From Emmonsiellopsis sp. PD_33 (lineage: Eukaryota > Ascomycota > Eurotiomycetes > Onygenales > Ajellomycetaceae), in NCBI GenBank assembly GCA_032988165.1, contig JANTQF010000452.1, positions 1-24,481 of the forward strand: a stretch of 24,481 nucleotides of DNA, written 5' to 3'. Made by a program: the position numbers and the translations under genes. The notes beneath the pieces were generated by a model. That model had not been told where the DNA came from and ran no database searches. It was given only the letters and a program-made list of their open reading frames with translations. Numbering within the stretch: position 1 is the first letter of the stretch; every line of letters begins with the position of its first letter. Shown here in pieces: positions 20,601-24,481 of the stretch.

Positions 20601-21815
20601 GAGACGCAGGTCGTTTGGAATGACGGAGAATACCAAGGAGGGATGGGAGCTGGGCAAGTCCACGGAAGAGGTGTCTGCCAACATCACTGGAAATGGCGTG
20701 AGGCATAAGCGATGGGTATGGCTGGCGCCGTACGAGCGCGCAGTCATGTGGAGCAGCAAGCAGCCTACCAGCGGACATGCGTTGCTGGGCAAGAGTGGTC
20801 GGAAATGTGAGTACTGCCCTCAGAACGATTCGGCGTGGATAATAATGCTGACATCTTCCAAGTGACGATCCAATCCGTCCTCGACGTCAAAGACGACAAC
20901 CCCCTCCCCAAAGGCTCCTCCCCCAACAACCAATTCAACCGCTCAATCCTAATCCTCACACCGCAGCGCGCCCTAAAATTCACCGCCCTGACCGTCGAAC
21001 GGCATTTCGTCTGGTTAACCGCGCTATCCTTCCTCAGCCACTCCTCAATGGGCGTCTCGGACCTCGCCTCCCTCCCCCCCGTCCCGCAAGAAGAATACAC
21101 CCCACCCGCGCCCAACGCTACGCTCCGCCGCAACCCCATCCGCGACTCCATCCGCGTCGCAAAGGGCAAAACCCGCCCCCCGGGAACCTCCAGCACCCGT
21201 CCCACCGCCGTCCCCGAACTCCCCTACGACGAAGCAGACCCCAACTCACCCCCCGCCGACAACGACGCCGCCGACCCCCCCAACGTCCCCCGCTTCTCCT
21301 CCCACTCGCACTCCCACACCCGCAAACGCAGCAACACCGCCCCCCGCGTCCCACCGCCCCCAAGCGCCTTCAGGAGCTTCTCAAACCACACCGCCGCCCC
21401 GTCAACATACAGCACCACCACCGCCGGCTCGTCGGACCTGTACTCGCCATCGACAATGGGCGGCGGACCCCCCTCGGGCATCCAGAGCGGGCAGAGCAGC
21501 TTCTCCCACCGCACGTCAGAGGCCAGCGGGCCGTCGAGCGTGGGGATGAGTAATTTCTTCGAGGCTGTGGGGACGGTGCGGATGGAGGCGTTTGTGGATC
21601 GGAGTGAGCGCGAGCGCGAGCATCATGGGAATGGGAGGCGGGGGGGTGGGGGCGGGCATGGTTATGGTTATGGACAGAGGACGAGGCATGGTGGGAGAGG
21701 ACGGAGGAGGGATGCGAGTTATTGGCCGCCGAATAGTCCCGAGACGGAGTTTGCGGGGTCGGAGGATGGCGGGGATGTGTTTTTTCGAAATGAGGATCCG
21801 TTCCGAGGGTTTTAG
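17641..21815 (+). CDS. apsA: ApsA/Num1-type cortical anchor (coiled coil plus PH domain)
   Basis: The family anchors dynein and mitochondria at the cell cortex, and in Aspergillus ApsA is required for nuclear migration into hyphae and sterigmata. Exons 17641-20806 and 20863-21815 flank a 56-nt intron and encode 1372 aa. Features in order: a Ser/Pro-rich N-terminus; a coiled coil at about 85-228, beginning at HASLVSEILSLRRDL; a long disordered middle with a run of QT motifs (391-573) and a PQ repeat (about 631-646); an Mcp5/Num1-type PH domain at about 971-1117 (GEWMWKYVRRR, KRWVWL, SVLDVKDD, FVWLTALSFL); a Gly/Arg-rich stretch (about 1310-1340); and the terminus DPFRGF. ATG 17641 has the context CACCATGG; an in-frame ATG at 17611 would add ten residues in a weak context. 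The intron splits the PH domain and ends in AAG. At 1372 aa the protein is shorter than the roughly 1,700 aa I recall for A. nidulans ApsA. Confidence 0.94.
19550..19579 (+). repeat. CCTCAA repeat coding for Pro-Gln in apsA
   Basis: Tandem CCTCAA units encode QPPQPQPQPQPP in the disordered region between the QT motifs and the PH domain. It is likely to vary in length among strains. Confidence 0.85.
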
Positions 21816-22153
21816 GTTTTGGTTATATTGGTGTAAGTGGGTGGGTGTGTATATGTTTGAGATGAGATGGTTGATCTTTGGTTTTTTTTCTTTCTTGTTC
21901 TTTTACTTGCCCCCCCCTGTTTTTCCTTCGATTCGACTCGACTCGATTTGATATGTATTTTTTTCTCCTTGTAATATTTTTCTTTCTTTCTTTCTTCTTT
22001 CTTGTGTATGTGTATTCCTTTCTTCTCCCCCTTTCCTTTCCTTTCTTCCTTTTTATATTCTGAGAAGATAACCGTCCATTCGTCCGTCCGCGTGTATGTA
22101 AGAGGACGAGCAGGTGAAAGTGCGACGCGAACACACAAAACACACAGAACTCA

Positions 22154-22159
22154 AATAAA
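22154..22159 (+). terminator. Possible apsA polyadenylation signal
   Basis: AATAAA lies 339 nt after the apsA stop codon, behind a T-rich stretch. Fungal 3' ends often lack this exact signal, so use is uncertain. Confidence 0.35.
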
Positions 22160-22252
22160 CCCCCAACCCAAATCGATACCACTGTACAAATAGCTAGCTT
22201 GTTTGGAGAAGAGGGACTCCAAAAATTCCCCCTCCCTGTTTTTGTCTGTATT

Positions 22253-22273
22253 CTTCTTTCTTTCTTTCTTTCT

Positions 22274-22307
<34 letters not shown>
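22253..22307. repeat. (CTTT)n followed by (GCTT)8
   Basis: A TTTC/CTTT run (22253-22275) changes directly into eight exact GCTT units (22276-22307). This compound repeat probably arose by point mutation and slippage. Confidence 0.9.
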
Positions 22308-22689
22308 CAGGGAACCGGGTGTTTCTTTTCTTTGGCGTTTAACTTCATTCTCCCCATCCCACCCATGAAACTGTCACCATTGTTGCTGTTGCTGTTGCTG
22401 TCGTCGTCGTCGTCATCATTGCGGCTATAAGCCACATGTAAATGTGAGATATCTATCCCATCTAATCTTCGTTTTGTTCCCCTCCTGAGTACAGTCAAGT
22501 CAGTCAGTATATGCAGGTGAGATTCTTTCCATTGATGGGAAACGCAGATGCCTCCCGGCCCATCTCATATATCATATATATCATATATGAAGGGGAGGGA
22601 AGAAGGGAAGGGAAAAGGGAAGGGAAGAATAAGAAGATTATACCTACCTATCCTATCCTAAGTAACCTGCTGGAGGGTTTGTATATATG

Positions 22690-22746
22690 TAGGTATGTAT
22701 GTATGTACGTATAAAGAAAGAAAGGAAGGAAGGGAGGGAGGGAGGA
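22690..22746. repeat. Compound tetranucleotide repeat
   Basis: GTAT units pass into GAAA, then GGAA, then GGGA units within 57 bp. Non-coding. Confidence 0.8.
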
Positions 22747-22851
22747 GGTTTTGTAACTTATAATATCCCCTGTCTCTCGTGTGGATTTCGTTTCGCCTTT
22801 GATATTGCGTTGTTTTCGGTCGTTCGTTCGATTCGCCTGTGAGTGAGGCCG

Positions 22852-22891
22852 TAAGTAAGTAAGTAAGTAAGAAAGAAAGAAAGAAAGAAAG
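22852..22891. repeat. (GTAA)n followed by (GAAA)n
   Basis: About five GTAA units run into about five GAAA units. Non-coding. Confidence 0.85.
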
Positions 22892-23724
22892 ATCGCTAGC
22901 TGCAGGGACAAAATAAGTATTCTGGTCTGTTTGTTGGATGATCTCCGGGAATCAGAGTGGTTAGTTAGGTTGATGGTTTCAGATGAAGAGGGAATGAGAT
23001 GGGAAAAGAGGAAGGAAGAGTGGTTAGAAGGAAAGAAAGAGAAACAAGGACATGGAAAGTATATATTATCCATCCATCCATCCAATATTTCAATTCCCAC
23101 TGTCCATGTACTTACTAGTACCTATCACTGAATCCAGACTCTCTCATCTTCTCTTCCCCTCCCCCTTTTCCCTGCCTCAATGCCCATTCATTTCACGTTC
23201 TGTTTATCTCGTTTCATTCCATTCCCAGCTCCCTTCAAAAAGCACAAAGTAAAATATCAAACCCGCCCGCCGCCGTGTGACATTAAAGCCAACAAACAAC
23301 AAATAAAATACAACGAAGTGTACGAGCAGGCGTGGCCTACCCAGGTATATCCTGATCCTGCAGTGGCCCGTTTTGTTTTTCTTTTCTTTCATACATAGCT
23401 GCCCGTTTGTCCTCCCCTGGCCCCCCTCCTTTTTTGCGTGTATGTCGGTGTTGCGCAGGTATCCGCTGCGTTGTGGGACGGTGTGGTATTTATTTATTTA
23501 GCTGGGCGGGATTGAAGTGGATTTAGTAGCTGGCTGGATAACTGGAAGTTATTGAGGGGGCTCTTTTTCTGTGTGATGGATGCCTTGATAGTGTCAAATA
23601 GGGAGAGGGTAGGGAGGGGGAACATAGGTAGGGAAATGATATATAATACTAGTGTATAGCTTCTCTCTTTTCTTAAGTATGTGTGTGCTTGTCTGTTGTT
23701 CCTCTGGGTTTTACTTAAAGGTAC

Positions 23725-23743
23725 AATGCAATGCAATGCAATG
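23725..23743. repeat. AATGC pentanucleotide repeat
   Basis: Three exact AATGC units plus a fourth partial one, non-coding. Confidence 0.8.
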
Positions 23744-24244
23744 TAAGTAAGGATCTTATTTGTTAGCTAGCTAGTAGCTACTATATGTAGAGAGGTTAAG
23801 TGTAAATTTATGATGAAAGGAAAAGAGAATTCTATATATACATGATCTTTTCCATGTTTTCCCCCCCTTAAGTTACAAGCAGTATGTACTGCATACATGC
23901 ATCAATTCCTGTATCCTGCATCCAGTGTGTTTGTTTGGTCTAGATACTTCTTGTTTTCTATGTGGCTTACCTAGGTGCATTACAAACAGTATGATCTTCT
24001 CTAAACAGTTGATAATATGTGCATGTTTGGTTTTTAACTGGGGATCTTTTGGGATAGTTACATGTATTAGGGGGAATATAACAGGGGTGGTTCTGTCAGG
24101 GGGCATAGGTATGTCTTATATCAGAGTTATGAGTTTTTTCTATGGGAGGATGTTAGATCCCACCAGTATGACACTGGATCATCTATCCAACAGATAATCA
24201 GTATGCTCAGTATTTACTCTCCACTTGTGTGAATAGCCTCATGT

Positions 24245-24481
24245 CTACTGAACTGAAATGGAATCATCTCCATCCTCATCCCTAACCCCCCTGATCACCC
24301 CCTTTCCCTTCCCCCCATCATCCACCCGAGATTCCTCCCCCTTTCCCCCTCCCTCCCCCTCCCCCCCCCCCCCCCCACCCTCCCCCGCCATATCCATCAT
24401 ATGCCTCGCATCCTTCCGAGCCAAATCAACCGCAAACAACGGCTCCTCACGTTTATAGTAATCTCCCGAGCGCATCCGGCT
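24245..24481 (-). CDS. C-terminal end of an unrecognised protein, truncated by the window edge
   Basis: The frame is open from the right edge and ends with TAG at 24245-24247, giving 79 visible codons including the stop. The first part (RSGDYYKREEPLFAVDLARK, then DARHMMDMAG) looks like ordinary coding sequence. It continues into a Gly/Glu-rich low-complexity tail, where a C16 homopolymer encodes polyglycine, and ends in DGDDSISVQ. I do not recognise the family. The ATG at 24475 is probably internal, since the frame stays open beyond it. An alternative is that the exon ends at a splice donor before or within the G-rich tract, in which case the tail is not translated. Confidence 0.5.
   Translation of the reverse strand, partial: SRMRSGDYYKREEPLFAVDLARKDARHMMDMAGEGGGGGGEGEGGGKGEESRVDDGGKGKGVIRGVRDEDGDDSISVQ

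Larger units (their letters stand above)
21816..24244. other. apsA 3' side and microsatellite-rich intergenic region
   Basis: No recognisable gene. It holds the apsA 3' UTR with an AATAAA at 22154-22159, then a high density of short tandem repeats up to about 23100, and AT-rich DNA without features to about 24240. The open frames here are produced by the repeats. Confidence 0.55.

Noticed and set aside
22648..23100. 150-codon minus-strand frame
   Set aside because: Its sequence is dictated by microsatellites (runs such as YTYIHTYLHIY and SFFLSYLL) and it lacks a gene context.
1..24481. tRNA genes, LTRs, transposase or reverse transcriptase frames, CRISPR arrays
   Set aside because: I checked TTCGA-type T-loop sequences and found no cloverleaf around them, and saw no terminal repeats, mobile-element protein motifs or regular spaced repeats. 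A computed search was not possible here.

Overview
This is nuclear DNA of a filamentous ascomycete, most likely a Eurotiomycete close to Aspergillus/Penicillium. The reasons are a Ras protein with the RasB-type internal insertion, an ApsA/Num1 cortical anchor, short introns (56-132 nt) with fungal splice signals, and CT-rich leaders. The genus is an inference.

Layout. Four spliced protein genes and the tail of a fifth can be supported. On the minus strand: a propionyl/acetyl-CoA synthetase of the ACSS3/PrpE type (four exons, 239-2571), rasB (two exons, 4505-5322) and a Xi-class, ECM4-like glutathione S-transferase (three exons, 11640-12821). On the plus strand: apsA (two exons, 17641-21815), divergent from the GST across about 4.8 kb. 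At the right edge is the C-terminal end of an unrecognised minus-strand gene (24245-24481). A 65-codon ORF (12855-13052) lies just upstream of the GST and may be a micro-protein gene or an upstream ORF.

The rest is unusually gene-poor: 5.3-11.6 kb, 13.1-17.6 kb and 21.8-24.2 kb hold no recognisable gene. They contain dense microsatellites, homopolymers, one imperfect tandem duplication (9768-9940) and three exact copies of a 9-mer, TACTCCGTA. I see no transposon, LTR, tRNA, rRNA or CRISPR.

The genes do not form a pathway or cluster. RasB (polarised growth signalling) and ApsA (cortical dynein anchoring and nuclear positioning) both act in hyphal morphogenesis. The CoA synthetase activates short-chain acids, possibly in peroxisomes given its C-terminal ARL, and the GST reduces glutathionyl-hydroquinones. 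I found no convincing new multi-gene system. The best leads are a QT-motif array in ApsA that resembles dynein-light-chain (LC8) docking sites, and two overlapping 5' splice sites 4 nt apart in the GST that select between reading frames.
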